Source: Ruegeria lacuscaerulensis
GTDB taxonomy: Bacteria > Pseudomonadota > Alphaproteobacteria > Rhodobacterales > Rhodobacteraceae
Direction of reading: 5' to 3'
Assembly: GCF_013031245.1 (NCBI RefSeq)
Contig: NZ_WPZL01000013.1
Location: 1 to 64,000, forward strand
DNA: 64,000 nt
Made by a program: the position numbers and the translations under genes. The notes under the pieces were generated by a model that saw only the letters and a program-made list of their open reading frames with translations, was not told the origin of the DNA and ran no database searches. Positions within the stretch are counted from its first letter, which is position 1. Every line of letters starts with the position of its first letter. Of the stretch, positions 32,620-42,163 are shown piece after piece.

Positions 32620-35570
32620 CGAATGGCAATCGTTTGAAAGGCGGCCTGGTTGACCGCAACACCAGCCTGAACTTCCGGTTCGACGGTAATAACTATAGCG
32701 GGTATCAGGGCGACACGCTTGCCTCGGCGTTGCTGGCCAATGGCGTGCGACTGATGGGTCGCTCGTTCAAGTACCACCGGCCGCGGGGCGTGTTGACCGC
32801 GGGCAGCGAAGAACCCAACGCGCTGGTCGAGCTGCGCTCGGGCGGTCGGCAGGAACCCAACACCCGCGCCACGGTTGCCGAGCTGTATGACGGGCTCGAT
32901 GCAAATTCGCAAAACCGCTGGCCGTCGCTTGAACGTGATTTCATGGCGATCAACGACCGGTTTTCAAACTTTCTGACGGCGGGGTTCTACTACAAGACCT
33001 TCATGTGGCCGAAAGCGTTCTGGGAGAAATTGTACGAACCGATTATCCGCAGGGCCGCTGGATTGGGCAGTCTGACGGGGGAACACGATCCGGACCTTTA
33101 TGACAAGGGTTTCCTGCACTGTGATCTGCTGGTGATCGGCGCGGGCCCTGCCGGACTGGCGGCGGCGCTGACAGCCGGGCGCGCTGGCGCGCAGGTCATT
33201 CTGGCCGAGGAAGATTTCCATATGGGTGGGCGTCTGATCGCCGAGTCAGGTGCCTTGGCCGATATCTCGGGCACTGACTGGGTTGCGCAGATTCAGGCCG
33301 AATTGTCGGGCATGGGCAATGTGCGCCTGATGCCCCGGACCACTGTGTTCGGAGCTTATGACCACGGGATTTACGGCGCGGTTGAGCGCAATGCAGATCA
33401 TCTGGCCGCGCCCGCCGAGGGCAAGCCGCGTCAGACGTTGTGGCGCATTTATTCAAAACGAGCGCTGATTGCTACGGGCGCAATCGAACGGCCCATCGCA
33501 TTTGAGAACAATGACCGCCCAGGGATAATGCTGGCCGGTGCGGTTCGCGCTTATGTCAATCGCTGGGCATCGACACCTGCACAATCCGTTGTCGTCTTTG
33601 CCAACAATGACGACGCGCATCAGACGGCGCGTGACCTGATGGCCCAGGAGGTTGAGGTTCCGGCCATCATCGATACGCGGCCCGATGCACCGGATGTCGA
33701 GGGGACCGAGGTTCTGAAAGGGGCCGAGATCGTAAACACGTCCGGACGTCTGGGCCTGACCTCGGTGCAGGTCAGGGTTTCCAAAGGTTACACGCGCGAT
33801 CTGCATTGTGAAGCCTTGGCGATGTCCGGTGGCTGGAATCCGAACCTCGGCCTGACCTGTCATCAGCGGGGCCGACCGGTCTGGAACACGGATATCCATG
33901 CCTTTGTTCCGGGCGAGGGCCTGCCCGTCGGTCAGACCGTGGCCGGAGCCGCCAAGGGTGAGTTGACAACGGACGCCGCCCTGCAGGGGGGAGCCGCCGC
34001 AGCGGTTTCCGCGCTGGCCGATCTGGGGATCACCGCGACTCAGGCTGATTTGCCCGCCGCGCAGGATGCTCCCGTCTCACTGTCGCCGTTTTGGCACGTG
34101 AAAGACGCAAAACGGGCCTGGCTGGATTTCCAGAATGATGTGACCGTCAAGGATGTGAAACTGGCGCATCAGGAAAATTTCACTTCGGTCGAGCATCTCA
34201 AGCGTTACACGACGCTGGGCATGGCCACCGATCAGGGCAAGACCTCGAACGTCGGCGCGCTGGCTGTGATGGCCGAACTGACCGGCAAGTCGATCCCTGA
34301 AACCGGTACCACCATCTTTCGTCCGCCCTATACGCCTGTGGCGATGGGGGCTCTGGCGGGTCGTGCGGTCGGCAAGGAGTTCCACCCGACCCGCCTGACC
34401 CCCAGCCACAAATGGGCCGAAGAGCAGGGCGCCGTGTTCGTCGAGGTCGGCAACTGGTTGCGGGCTCAGTGGTTCCCGCGCAAAGGTGAAACGCATTGGC
34501 GCCAGTCGGTGGATCGCGAGGTTCTTCAGACCCGCAATTCGGTCGGTGTCTGCGATGTGACGACACTGGGCAAGATCGACGTTCAGGGCGCGGATGCCGC
34601 GGCATTCCTGAACATGATGTACGCCAATGGCTTTGCCAAGCTGCCGGTCGGCAAAGTGCGCTATGGCCTGATGTTGCGCGAGGACGGGGTGGCCTATGAT
34701 GACGGCACCGCCGCGCGTCTGGCCGAGGACCATTTCGTCGTGACGACCACCACCGCCAATGCGGTTCTGGTGTATCGCAATATGGAGTTTGTGCGTCAGT
34801 GCCTGTGTCCGGATATGGATGTGCAGCTGATTTCAACCACCGAGGCCTGGGCGCAATACGCGGTTGCCGGTCCGAACAGCCGTAAACTGCTGCAAAAAAT
34901 CGTCGATCCCGAATTCGATATCTCGAACGAGGCATTTCCCTTCATGGCCTGCGGTGAGATCACCGTCTGCGGCGGGTTGCGTGCGCGATTGTTCCGGATC
35001 TCGTTCTCGGGTGAGCTGGCTTACGAAATTGCCGTGCCCACTCGCTATGGCGATGCAATGATGCGGGCTTTGATGGAAGCAGGTGAAGAGTTCGACGTGG
35101 TTCCATACGGCACTGAGGCGCTGGGCGTCATGCGAATCGAAAAGGGCCACGCTGCGGGCAATGAGCTGAACGGGACGACGACCGCACTGAACCTTGGCCT
35201 AGGACGCATGGTCAGCACCAAGAAAGACTGTATCGGCAACGTGCTCAGCCGTCGCGACGGGATGAACGCTGCGGATGCGCTGGCTCTGGTCGGCCTGAAA
35301 CCCGTCAATGCCAAGGACACCCTGCCTGCAGGTGGGCATCTGATGAACATGACCGGGCCGATCGATGCCGCAAACGATCAGGGATATGTCACTTCGGCGG
35401 CTTATTCGCCGATCCTGAACACCTCCATCGCGCTGGGCTTTGTCAAAGGCGGGTTCGACCGCAAGGGTGAGCAGTTGCGCCTGGTCAACCCGCTGGAAGG
35501 TCAGGAGATCATGGTGGAAATTGTCAGCGCTCATTTTGTGGACCCGGAGGGGGAGAAGCTTCGTGCATAA
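32616..35570 (+). CDS. soxA: Sarcosine oxidase alpha subunit family
   Basis: The 984-residue protein has an N-terminal 2Fe-2S-like domain without cysteines (GDTLASALLANGV, GRSFKYHRPRG) and an NAD(P)-binding domain (LLVIGAGPAGLAAALTAGRAGA near residue 168). The C-terminal aminomethyltransferase (GcvT) part starts near residue 590 and binds folate. This is the usual SoxA architecture and length. It carries the methyl group to tetrahydrofolate in the cytoplasm. Confidence 0.93.
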   Translation: MTNGNRLKGGLVDRNTSLNFRFDGNNYSGYQGDTLASALLANGVRLMGRSFKYHRPRGVLTAGSEEPNALVELRSGGRQEPNTRATVAELYDGLDANSQNRWPSLERDFMAINDRFSNFLTAGFYYKTFMWPKAFWEKLYEPIIRRAAGLGSLTGEHDPDLYDKGFLHCDLLVIGAGPAGLAAALTAGRAGAQVILAEEDFHMGGRLIAESGALADISGTDWVAQIQAELSGMGNVRLMPRTTVFGAYDHGIYGAVERNADHLAAPAEGKPRQTLWRIYSKRALIATGAIERPIAFENNDRPGIMLAGAVRAYVNRWASTPAQSVVVFANNDDAHQTARDLMAQEVEVPAIIDTRPDAPDVEGTEVLKGAEIVNTSGRLGLTSVQVRVSKGYTRDLHCEALAMSGGWNPNLGLTCHQRGRPVWNTDIHAFVPGEGLPVGQTVAGAAKGELTTDAALQGGAAAAVSALADLGITATQADLPAAQDAPVSLSPFWHVKDAKRAWLDFQNDVTVKDVKLAHQENFTSVEHLKRYTTLGMATDQGKTSNVGALAVMAELTGKSIPETGTTIFRPPYTPVAMGALAGRAVGKEFHPTRLTPSHKWAEEQGAVFVEVGNWLRAQWFPRKGETHWRQSVDREVLQTRNSVGVCDVTTLGKIDVQGADAAAFLNMMYANGFAKLPVGKVRYGLMLREDGVAYDDGTAARLAEDHFVVTTTTANAVLVYRNMEFVRQCLCPDMDVQLISTTEAWAQYAVAGPNSRKLLQKIVDPEFDISNEAFPFMACGEITVCGGLRARLFRISFSGELAYEIAVPTRYGDAMMRALMEAGEEFDVVPYGTEALGVMRIEKGHAAGNELNGTTTALNLGLGRMVSTKKDCIGNVLSRRDGMNAADALALVGLKPVNAKDTLPAGGHLMNMTGPIDAANDQGYVTSAAYSPILNTSIALGFVKGGFDRKGEQLRLVNPLEGQEIMVEIVSAHFVDPEGEKLRA

Positions 35571-36126
35571 ACTGAAACCCATCACCCCTTTGGGGGGCAA
35601 CACGCCCCGTCAGGACGTCATAGGCACGATCACCATCACCGAGGTGGCGGATCAGGCACTGGCCTCGGTCGCGGCCCGCAGGGGACAGGCCAATGTTGTT
35701 AGGCAAAAGCTGTCCGATCAGATCGGATTGTCGTTGCCGGACGTGGGCAACGCCGCAGATGCCGCACCCTTTTCCGCCTTCTGGACGGGCCCCGATCAAT
35801 GGATGATCACGGCCCCGCATGAAAGCCACGAATTGCTGGCCTCCGAGTTAAAGAAAACCCTAGGTGACAGCGCCTCGGTGGTCGAGCAGACCGACGGCTG
35901 GTGCCGGTTTGATGTGGCCGGGGCGGGTTTGTGCGATCTTTTTGAGCGTCTGAGCAACGCGCCGGTGCGCACGATGGCATCGGGTACGGCGATCCGCACG
36001 ACGGCTGAGCATCTGGGCGTTTTCCTGTGGCGACTGGCCGAGGAGCGTATCGCGGTTATCGCCCCCCGGTCTTCCGCCGGTTCCTTACACCACGGCCTGC
36101 TGGCGGCGGCGAAGTCGATCGCCTGA
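35563..36126 (+). CDS. soxG: Sarcosine oxidase gamma subunit
   Basis: The 187-residue protein has SoxG features such as FWTGPDQWMITAP, VVEQTDGWCRFDVAG and ERLSNAP. I chose the GTG at 35563, which follows GGAGGGGGAG and overlaps the soxA stop by eight bases. The upstream in-frame extension lies wholly within soxA. It completes the soxBDAG operon. Confidence 0.88.
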   Translation: MHKLKPITPLGGNTPRQDVIGTITITEVADQALASVAARRGQANVVRQKLSDQIGLSLPDVGNAADAAPFSAFWTGPDQWMITAPHESHELLASELKKTLGDSASVVEQTDGWCRFDVAGAGLCDLFERLSNAPVRTMASGTAIRTTAEHLGVFLWRLAEERIAVIAPRSSAGSLHHGLLAAAKSIA

Positions 36127-36200
36127 CGTCAGCCCGAAGGCAGCGCGCCGTCGCTGCCAACGTGCCTCGGGCGGAACCGGGCAACCAAGCCAAGTTGCAT

Positions 36201-37616
36201 TTACAGTGCCGCGCCGGGTCTCCGGGCGCGCCCGGTTGAGGTATTTTCGATGCATTCGCAAATGGGGAGTTCAATAAAAAACTCCGTACCTTTTCCAAGT
36301 GTACTTTTATAGTCAATCGTACCGCCAAAATGTTCGACAATTTCCCTGGAAATATTCATCCCAAGACCGGTACCTCCCGCATGGCGCTCATCAGATGAAT
36401 CAATTTGCGAAAATCGGTCGAATACTTTGTCCCGGCAGCCCTTGGGAATCCCGATACCTTTGTCCTTTACGAAAATGCGCACGCGGGGACCGGTTTTCTT
36501 GCACCCGACAGTGACTTCACCGCCATCAAAGGAGAATTTGGCAGCGTTGGATATCATGTTGGTCAAAACCTGAAGAAGACGAGATGCGTCGCCTTTGATG
36601 AACACGTCGCTTTTGCCGCGGATGTCTTCTGCTATTTCCACATTGTGGGCGCTTGCATATCCCAGATTGCAGGAAATCGCCTCTCGAACCAGCGCATGAA
36701 CGTCTATTGTTCCCTCACGATAGCTCATTTCACCGGCTTCCATTTTTTGAATGTCCAAAACATCGTTAATCAGCGAAGCAAGGCGTTCACTGTTCTTACT
36801 TGCCAGGTGAACAAGGTTTTCCATTTTATCGGGAATTTCACCCAGCGCACCGGAGTTTATTAAATCAAGCGAACCTTTGATTGATGTCAAAGGTGTCCGC
36901 AGCTCATGACTGACTGTGGAAATGAATTGAGTTTTCGCAATGTAAGCGGCTTTGGTTCTTTCGTGCTCTTCTTTGAGTTTCTCCAGTTGCTCCAGATTCT
37001 TCCGGTAAAGCCTGAGAAACACCAGCGAGCAGTCGATCAGGAAGTACATGACAAAAATGACTGTAAAGAAATGCAGCCAAAGGTCCGACGAAAGCTCGGG
37101 CCGTTCAATCCAAATGTCCTTTACGACAATCACCATGAACGAAACGCCATACATGGACAGACGGACTATCATAGCCCAGACAAACTGGTGGTTGTTCATG
37201 GCCGCAAACAACGCGGCGGCAAACAAGAAGAACAAAGGGGTGAAGTGCCCGCCGGTTGGCTGTTTAAAGGCCACTGAAACGGCATATAAACAAATCGCAG
37301 TTGAGCTGAGTATCGTATTCAGCAGTATCCAAACGACCATCATTGCAATTGCCTTGCGCTGGTCTGGATTCAGACGGGGCACGCGTCTGGCGAGTATCAA
37401 ATCCTGCACTTCGCAAATGAGGATCGTCCCATAAAACAACAAAGCGTTGATTGGATCGAAAAAGAATCCGGTCAGGATCGTTGTGGCCAAAAATATTGCC
37501 TGCCGCTGCCACAAGAGCGCAAAGCTCATGGCAGTGTAATCCTTGATGTTTTGCAGAAGCCGGTCTTCCTGTGCTCCGGTATCCCGGTCCGTCTGCGTCG
37601 CTTCGATGACTGTCAT
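36201..37616 (-). CDS. Multi-TM sensor histidine kinase
   Basis: The 471-residue membrane kinase has five to six hydrophobic segments in residues about 30-200, with no large periplasmic domain. A coiled linker (YRKNLEQLEKLKEEHERTKAAYIAK) follows. The HisKA box is SHELRTPL with phospho-accepting H237, and a HATPase domain has MISNAAKFS, DKGIGIP and GTGLGMNISREIVEHFGG. No receiver domain is present. It is convergent with soxG and divergent from the P450 gene. Two orphan response regulators without a dedicated kinase lie 2-6 kb away and are plausible partners. Confidence 0.88.
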   Translation of the reverse strand: MTVIEATQTDRDTGAQEDRLLQNIKDYTAMSFALLWQRQAIFLATTILTGFFFDPINALLFYGTILICEVQDLILARRVPRLNPDQRKAIAMMVVWILLNTILSSTAICLYAVSVAFKQPTGGHFTPLFFLFAAALFAAMNNHQFVWAMIVRLSMYGVSFMVIVVKDIWIERPELSSDLWLHFFTVIFVMYFLIDCSLVFLRLYRKNLEQLEKLKEEHERTKAAYIAKTQFISTVSHELRTPLTSIKGSLDLINSGALGEIPDKMENLVHLASKNSERLASLINDVLDIQKMEAGEMSYREGTIDVHALVREAISCNLGYASAHNVEIAEDIRGKSDVFIKGDASRLLQVLTNMISNAAKFSFDGGEVTVGCKKTGPRVRIFVKDKGIGIPKGCRDKVFDRFSQIDSSDERHAGGTGLGMNISREIVEHFGGTIDYKSTLGKGTEFFIELPICECIENTSTGRARRPGAAL

Positions 37617-37906
37617 CCCAAAGATTTCATTGCTCGCACTCTCAGCATGTCTTTATCCGAACAATGAGGACGTAGTTGGTCGGAAATGGGTTCACAGTTT
37701 GGCAATAATTCCTCAGTCCGCCGCGCAATTGTTGAGTAGATCAGGGAAGCTCTCGACGAACAAAGGCCGCTATTCGCCACAGCGTATGTGCAAAACCAAT
37801 TTCCAAAAAATCGACGATCTCGTTGCTAAGTTAGACTTTTTCCACATAAATGATCCTAAAGACTGGAGAGGAAACTCGAGGGGACCATGGTTTGACCGCT
37901 GTTGGA

Positions 37907-39262
37907 ATGGCGAAAATGAGACAGTTCGACGTCACCCCTGTTTCGGCAAAACTTGCGGAAAAGCCGGTATCCTTACTTCAGTTTGCAAGGTCTGCCGGCC
38001 GCAACATGCTGGAAGTCATACCGGCAGAGACTTTGCGCCAGACCTATGTTCGCGGTCCGTTGAATATTCACTATATTTGCGACCCGGAAATGATCACCGA
38101 ATTGCTTGTGGGGCAAGGCCGTGCTTTTCCCAAGGCCAAGTTCACAAAGGATATTATCGGGTCAGCGGTGGGTAACGGCCTGATCCTTTCCGAAGGTGAA
38201 AAATGGCGCCAGCAAAGGCGCAGGTATTCCCCTTTGTTTGCGGCCAGAAACCTTCCGGTTCTCGCCCGACACTTTGCTGAAACGGGTGCCGAGGTCGCGA
38301 AATCTTTGGCGGAACACGAAGGTCCTGTAGACGTTGCGCAAGTTGCGCCGGCATCGACTTTGACAAACATTTCCAGAGTGATCTTTTCAGGCAACGAAGA
38401 AGTTAGCTCAGAACAAATTCGTGTGGGGCTGATCGCGTATTTCAACTATATTTCGGATATTTCGCTATTCGACTTGATGGGTTTGCCGAAATGGTTGCCA
38501 CGCAAAAAGTGGCTAATCAGCAAGGCACCAGTCACAGATATGCGCGACCTGGCCCGGCAGGTCATCGCACAACGTCGGTCTGAAAACCGTAGCGAACCGC
38601 AGGACTTCCTGGATTTTATGATTGAGGCCCTGAAAACGGATTTCGAGGACGAAGAGACAACCGTCGACAATCTGTTGACCTTTGTTGTTGCTGGCCATGA
38701 AACCTCGGCCAATGCATTGGCTTGGGGGTATTACCTGCTGGCGTTGAACCCGGATATGCAGAACAGAATTCGCAGTGAGATTCTGTCTGTTCGCCCCCGG
38801 GGGCCAGTGGAATTTGCCGATCTTGAGTCCATGCCGCTGTTGCGGGCGCACATTAAGGAAACACTGCGTCTTTATCCATCAGCCGCATTTTTTGCCAGGG
38901 ATGCGGCTGAAGACATCGAAATCAAGGGTGTAAAGATCGAAAAAGGCGATGCGCTGTTTTATCCTGTCTACTCTTTGCACAGAAACGAGAAGCTGTGGGA
39001 TGCCCCCGCGCAATACCGGCCGGAACGTTTTCTGAATGGTCCTCTGCCTCGGGGCCAGTATATCCCATTTGGAGATGGCCCCAGGATTTGCATCGGCGCC
39101 CAGTACGCCGAGACGGAAATCATGGTTTTGATGGCGTCAGTGCTCCGTCGTATCAACTTTTCATTTGCAGATGCGCAAATGCCGGAACCGGTTTTGACAT
39201 TTACGATGCGCACCAGCGGACCACTCATACTTAACGCTGAACGAGTTCCGGAAGGTTTGTGA
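37907..39262 (+). CDS. Cytochrome P450 (fatty-acid/terpenoid hydroxylase-like)
   Basis: The 451-residue protein has the P450 I-helix motif AGHETSA (near residue 262), the K-helix ExxR in KETLRLYPSA (near 317), and the heme-thiolate loop FGDGPRICIG (Cys near 393). Features such as RDAAEDIEIKGVKIEKG resemble CYP4/CYP102/CYP110-like monooxygenases that act on fatty chains; this is inference. A longer frame back to 37850 is open but has no ribosome site, and the exact start is unclear. No ferredoxin or reductase gene is adjacent. It sits in the signalling patch with a LuxI-type synthase, which raises the idea of signal or acyl-chain modification. Confidence 0.86.
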   Translation: MAKMRQFDVTPVSAKLAEKPVSLLQFARSAGRNMLEVIPAETLRQTYVRGPLNIHYICDPEMITELLVGQGRAFPKAKFTKDIIGSAVGNGLILSEGEKWRQQRRRYSPLFAARNLPVLARHFAETGAEVAKSLAEHEGPVDVAQVAPASTLTNISRVIFSGNEEVSSEQIRVGLIAYFNYISDISLFDLMGLPKWLPRKKWLISKAPVTDMRDLARQVIAQRRSENRSEPQDFLDFMIEALKTDFEDEETTVDNLLTFVVAGHETSANALAWGYYLLALNPDMQNRIRSEILSVRPRGPVEFADLESMPLLRAHIKETLRLYPSAAFFARDAAEDIEIKGVKIEKGDALFYPVYSLHRNEKLWDAPAQYRPERFLNGPLPRGQYIPFGDGPRICIGAQYAETEIMVLMASVLRRINFSFADAQMPEPVLTFTMRTSGPLILNAERVPEGL

Positions 39263-39313
39263 GGTCACAACTGTCGCGCCCGGCGCAATGTAAGTGTCAC
39301 GTTTTAGCGTAGC

Positions 39314-40447
39314 CTATTGTTTGTCCAGATAAGTGCTTTCGCCATAAAGCTCGCGCATTACTGTGTCGAACAATCTTCCAGCACCCTTTTCTTTTTGGAT
39401 GGGCTCCGGCGCGGAACACAAACCGGATTGGGGTGCTGCATGCATTCTGGTTGCTCCCTCTCGATTGCTTAATCCGTCGATGGCTTTTTTAAAGGCAGCG
39501 AACGCGCCAGCTTTCGTAATTGAGCGCATCGACACCGGAGCACTCACCAACGCCTTGAGAGGCACCGACCCGCAATGGTTGCCGAGGACCGTTCTTAACT
39601 TCAGGTTGAGACGATGTTCGGTCGGGAGCATGTCCGTGCAATCCCGTCCATGTGTGACAACAAGAAAAACACCGCTTCCACGGTAAGAGAACACTGCCCT
39701 GGCTTTCTTCGAAGTCCTTTCTATGCACTCCGCAACATCCGAAATGACACGTCGAAAGTTACCAAAGCCATTCAGATCGTAGTGGTAGTCAGCGTTCTGA
39801 AGTTTGACAGCCGTAACCCAGGAATCACACCGACAGCTCCTTGAGAGCTGCTCGACGTAATTGTCGAATTCGATATATCGCAAACACCGGTCCAGCCCGT
39901 CGATAGACAGCGGATCTTCAAAGCTGAACTGCTGATGAAAATCCAATTCTTCGCGAAGGTTTTTTATCGAGGCAGAAGATGTCTGCGTCCTGATGCGTTC
40001 CATCATCAGCAGATGAGCCGCATTCATGCGACTACGCAGTTCGAAAAAATCAAAGGGCTTTGTGATGTAGTCGAAAGCACCTTCTAAAAAGGCCTCTTCG
40101 ATGTATTTTCGGTCGTCCATTGCCGTCAGCATTATCACCGGCGTTTCCAGATTTCCTGGCATGCTTCGAATTTGCCTAAGTAACTGAATACCGCTGGTTT
40201 CAGGCATCTGAATGTCCACCAGCAGACAGTCGAACGGGGCTTCCGCGGCCTCGATCTGTCTGAGCGCTTCGGAGGCTGAATCGGCGACCGAAACGTAGCA
40301 GTTTTCGAGCTCGGGAAGCGCCGACTGGAGTAAATTGAGAATGCTTGGATCGTCATCGACGGCCAGTACATTAAGCGTCGCCCTTCTGAGAGCACGCATT
40401 TCCAACTTGCTTTGGAATCGATCATTTCCGGGGTTGGAATGTTTCAT
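39314..40447 (-). CDS. Response regulator with degenerate GGDEF-like output domain (RR1)
   Basis: The 377-residue protein has a complete receiver domain (acidic DDD at 31-33, phospho-Asp D78 in LLVDIQMP, T108, K130). After a helical linker comes a domain of about 170 residues that looks like a decayed diguanylate cyclase. The GG(D/E)EF site reads RGSGVF (256-261), preceded by ARAVFSY. It lacks the catalytic acidic residue. It is clearly paralogous to the regulator at 42164. A later ATG at MRALRR (residue 17) is also possible. It may bind another protein or a nucleotide without making c-di-GMP. Confidence 0.82.
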   Translation of the reverse strand: MKHSNPGNDRFQSKLEMRALRRATLNVLAVDDDPSILNLLQSALPELENCYVSVADSASEALRQIEAAEAPFDCLLVDIQMPETSGIQLLRQIRSMPGNLETPVIMLTAMDDRKYIEEAFLEGAFDYITKPFDFFELRSRMNAAHLLMMERIRTQTSSASIKNLREELDFHQQFSFEDPLSIDGLDRCLRYIEFDNYVEQLSRSCRCDSWVTAVKLQNADYHYDLNGFGNFRRVISDVAECIERTSKKARAVFSYRGSGVFLVVTHGRDCTDMLPTEHRLNLKLRTVLGNHCGSVPLKALVSAPVSMRSITKAGAFAAFKKAIDGLSNREGATRMHAAPQSGLCSAPEPIQKEKGAGRLFDTVMRELYGESTYLDKQ

Positions 40448-40856
40448 GACTGATGAACCGCTTTTGATCCGTTTAACGGAGCCAGCCTAGGAAACGAGTA
40501 GGACGAAACAGCGGCATAAAAGAAGAAAAACCACATGGAATTGGGTTTTTTCTTGACCTTATTTTGACGTTATTGACCATTAAGCCAATTATATTCTTTC
40601 AGAAGTTCCGTTTTATTCACACCGAGTTTCGGACATGTATTGTGTCATCTGATTGGTTTTGAAGACCGCAGCGCGTAACCAAAACAACGTTGTGGCTATG
40701 ACAAGAGCAGGACCGAAAAGAGTGTTCCTCGCCCCTCGTGTCATCAAGAACCATTTCGACATTTCGGCCAAGTTGCGCCAAATACGCCAAACTGTAAGAA
40801 CAACTCATCGTATAGGAGTTTGATTGGGACTGGAGGTTGGGCAACTTTCAGACGCG
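40448..40856. promoter_or_regulatory. AT-rich intergenic region upstream of RR1 with three phased TTGAC repeats
   Basis: This region of 409 bases is strikingly AT-rich in 40500-40620. It holds three TTGAC pentamers starting at 40553, 40564 and 40573, spaced 11 and 9 bases, that is, about one helical turn apart. They lie 106-130 bases upstream of RR1. A 75-codon minus-strand frame at 40617-40844 has no recognisable feature. The repeats could be a regulator-binding array, but no factor can be named. Confidence 0.4.
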
Positions 40857-41606
40857 TTAGCCTGTCTGATTATTGATGTTGAACAAAACCGACTGACTTA
40901 CGGTACCATCAATCGAGAATTTTGCTCCAACGGGCGAGGCCCCAACGCCTAGTCGCCGGGACCATCGCGCCCAGACGGAAGGAACGATTCCGAGTATTCT
41001 GGAGGCTCCACCTTGTTTCGCAGCAACAGTCATTTGGTGAAACAATTCCTGCTGAACGACGAGCCTGCGTGCAGAAGAAACTCCGCCCGTCACAAAAAAC
41101 CGCGAAGCTTCCCAGATACTCGGTTTAACCGGTGCGTCAAAATACAGAATATCGGTTGGCATTCCCCTGAGAATGCCTCTCTGCGCGTCGCGCAACATGT
41201 AACTGTATACGCCGCATCGCGCAGTGCTTGGCAGCAGACGCACCCCGCCAAGTATCTCACCGAATTCATGAAGCACGACCCACTGACATGCCGGAGTATC
41301 GTATTGGTCGAATTCCATCCCGTCGGCTTCGCCAACCTGCCACTTTAAGCGATCTATAAATATGGACTTTCGCGTCTCAAGATATTTGGCAAGCAGCGTG
41401 CCGTGCTCATGAATGTTTCGAAAGCTCATGGTGGTCGCGCGAATATCGCCAAGCTCGCCCCGAGGCGCTGACAGTTCGCGCTCGAGTGTAAACAGCTTGG
41501 GTTGCACCAATGAATTTGGCGCAGTTGGTGCATCGTTGGCAGGGTTCAGGTCCGGAATAACTTCCGGCACTGAGAACGCCTGGTCGTACCTGAGTGGTCG
41601 GTCCAT
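40857..41606 (-). CDS. LuxI-type acyl-homoserine-lactone synthase
   Basis: The 249-residue protein keeps the invariant LuxI residues with normal spacing: R79, F83 and W89 (ETRKSIFIDRLKW), D100 and D103 (EFDQYDTP), R123 (GVRLLPST), and E166 and R169 (IWEASRF). It should make an N-acyl-homoserine lactone from SAM and acyl-ACP or acyl-CoA. A 60-residue N-terminal extension precedes the usual start region. An internal ATG at 41429 would give a standard 190-residue LuxI but has no ribosome site. No LuxR-type receptor gene is adjacent. It lies between two paralogous response regulators. Confidence 0.87.
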   Translation of the reverse strand: MDRPLRYDQAFSVPEVIPDLNPANDAPTAPNSLVQPKLFTLERELSAPRGELGDIRATTMSFRNIHEHGTLLAKYLETRKSIFIDRLKWQVGEADGMEFDQYDTPACQWVVLHEFGEILGGVRLLPSTARCGVYSYMLRDAQRGILRGMPTDILYFDAPVKPSIWEASRFFVTGGVSSARRLVVQQELFHQMTVAAKQGGASRILGIVPSVWARWSRRLGVGASPVGAKFSIDGTVSQSVLFNINNQTG

Positions 41607-42163
41607 ATTTTACTCATATATTCGCCACACTTATGACAAGATTCAACTCATCGAGTCTACAACCTTATGCAGTAGTCTTCAGAATTGCCGGATAAGTGTG
41701 TCCAATTCACATCCCTCAAACAGACATGGCTGAAGGGGGGGCTGACCCTTTCATTTATCTGCGGGCTTGTTTCCGCCACTGGCAGTTCTTCCAATATCCG
41801 ACCCAGCTTTCAACGCGTTGAAAAATTTTATCTATTGATCATTTCCTCCGGATAAGCGTTTAGGTTGTCTAACCTCCCGCTATTGGATCAAAAACGAGTG
41901 CAGCTTTTTGTGCTGTGCGAAACAAAGCGGTTTCAGCGCCATGTAAATCAGAGAAACCCTGCGTTCGACGCGCCGGGTTGCCACTGGCAAATTGATTGAA
42001 TGCAAAAATAATGCGCAGACATAAGGAGGCCCCTCTTAGGCCACCCTTTTGCCGCCTTTTTCCGGCAACATGGAAAAATCCTGAGAGTTTACGCACCAAT
42101 CAACCGTTGCTCTTTGTCTGCAATGCCCAGCGGTTTTTTGGTGTCAAAGGTTGGTGAATAGTT
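41607..42163. other. Long intergenic region between the LuxI-type gene and RR2
   Basis: This gap of 557 bases between divergent genes should hold both promoters. Visible elements are a 9-bp inverted repeat (CACACTTAT at 41626 and ATAAGTGTG at 41692) near the synthase start and a dyad AGGTT-GTCT-AACCT at 41862-41875. Short frames here have no coding support. No canonical 20-bp lux box was recognised by eye. Confidence 0.45.
41626..41700. repeat. 9-bp inverted repeat upstream of the LuxI-type gene
   Basis: CACACTTAT (41626-41634) and ATAAGTGTG (41692-41700) are exact inverted copies separated by 57 bases. They lie 20-94 bases upstream of the synthase ATG. They could be paired operator half-sites; a hairpin is also possible but the loop is long. 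Confidence 0.45.

Noticed and set aside
36222-36235. 14-base palindrome CCGGGCGCGCCCGG near the soxG/kinase border
   Set aside because: It lies inside the coding end of the kinase gene, has no loop or T-tract, and can be explained by GC-rich codons, so it is not called a terminator.
40617-40844. 75-codon minus-strand frame between RR1 and the LuxI-type gene
   Set aside because: Ser/Cys-rich without a motif or ribosome site, in a likely promoter region.
41862-41875. Dyad AGGTT-GTCT-AACCT as a lux box
   Set aside because: Canonical lux boxes are about 20 bp with an ACCTG-type core. This 14-bp dyad lies far from the synthase start and lacks that form.
41869-42099. 76-codon minus-strand frame in the gap before RR2
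   Set aside because: No ribosome site or recognised motif and probably chance in a long regulatory gap.
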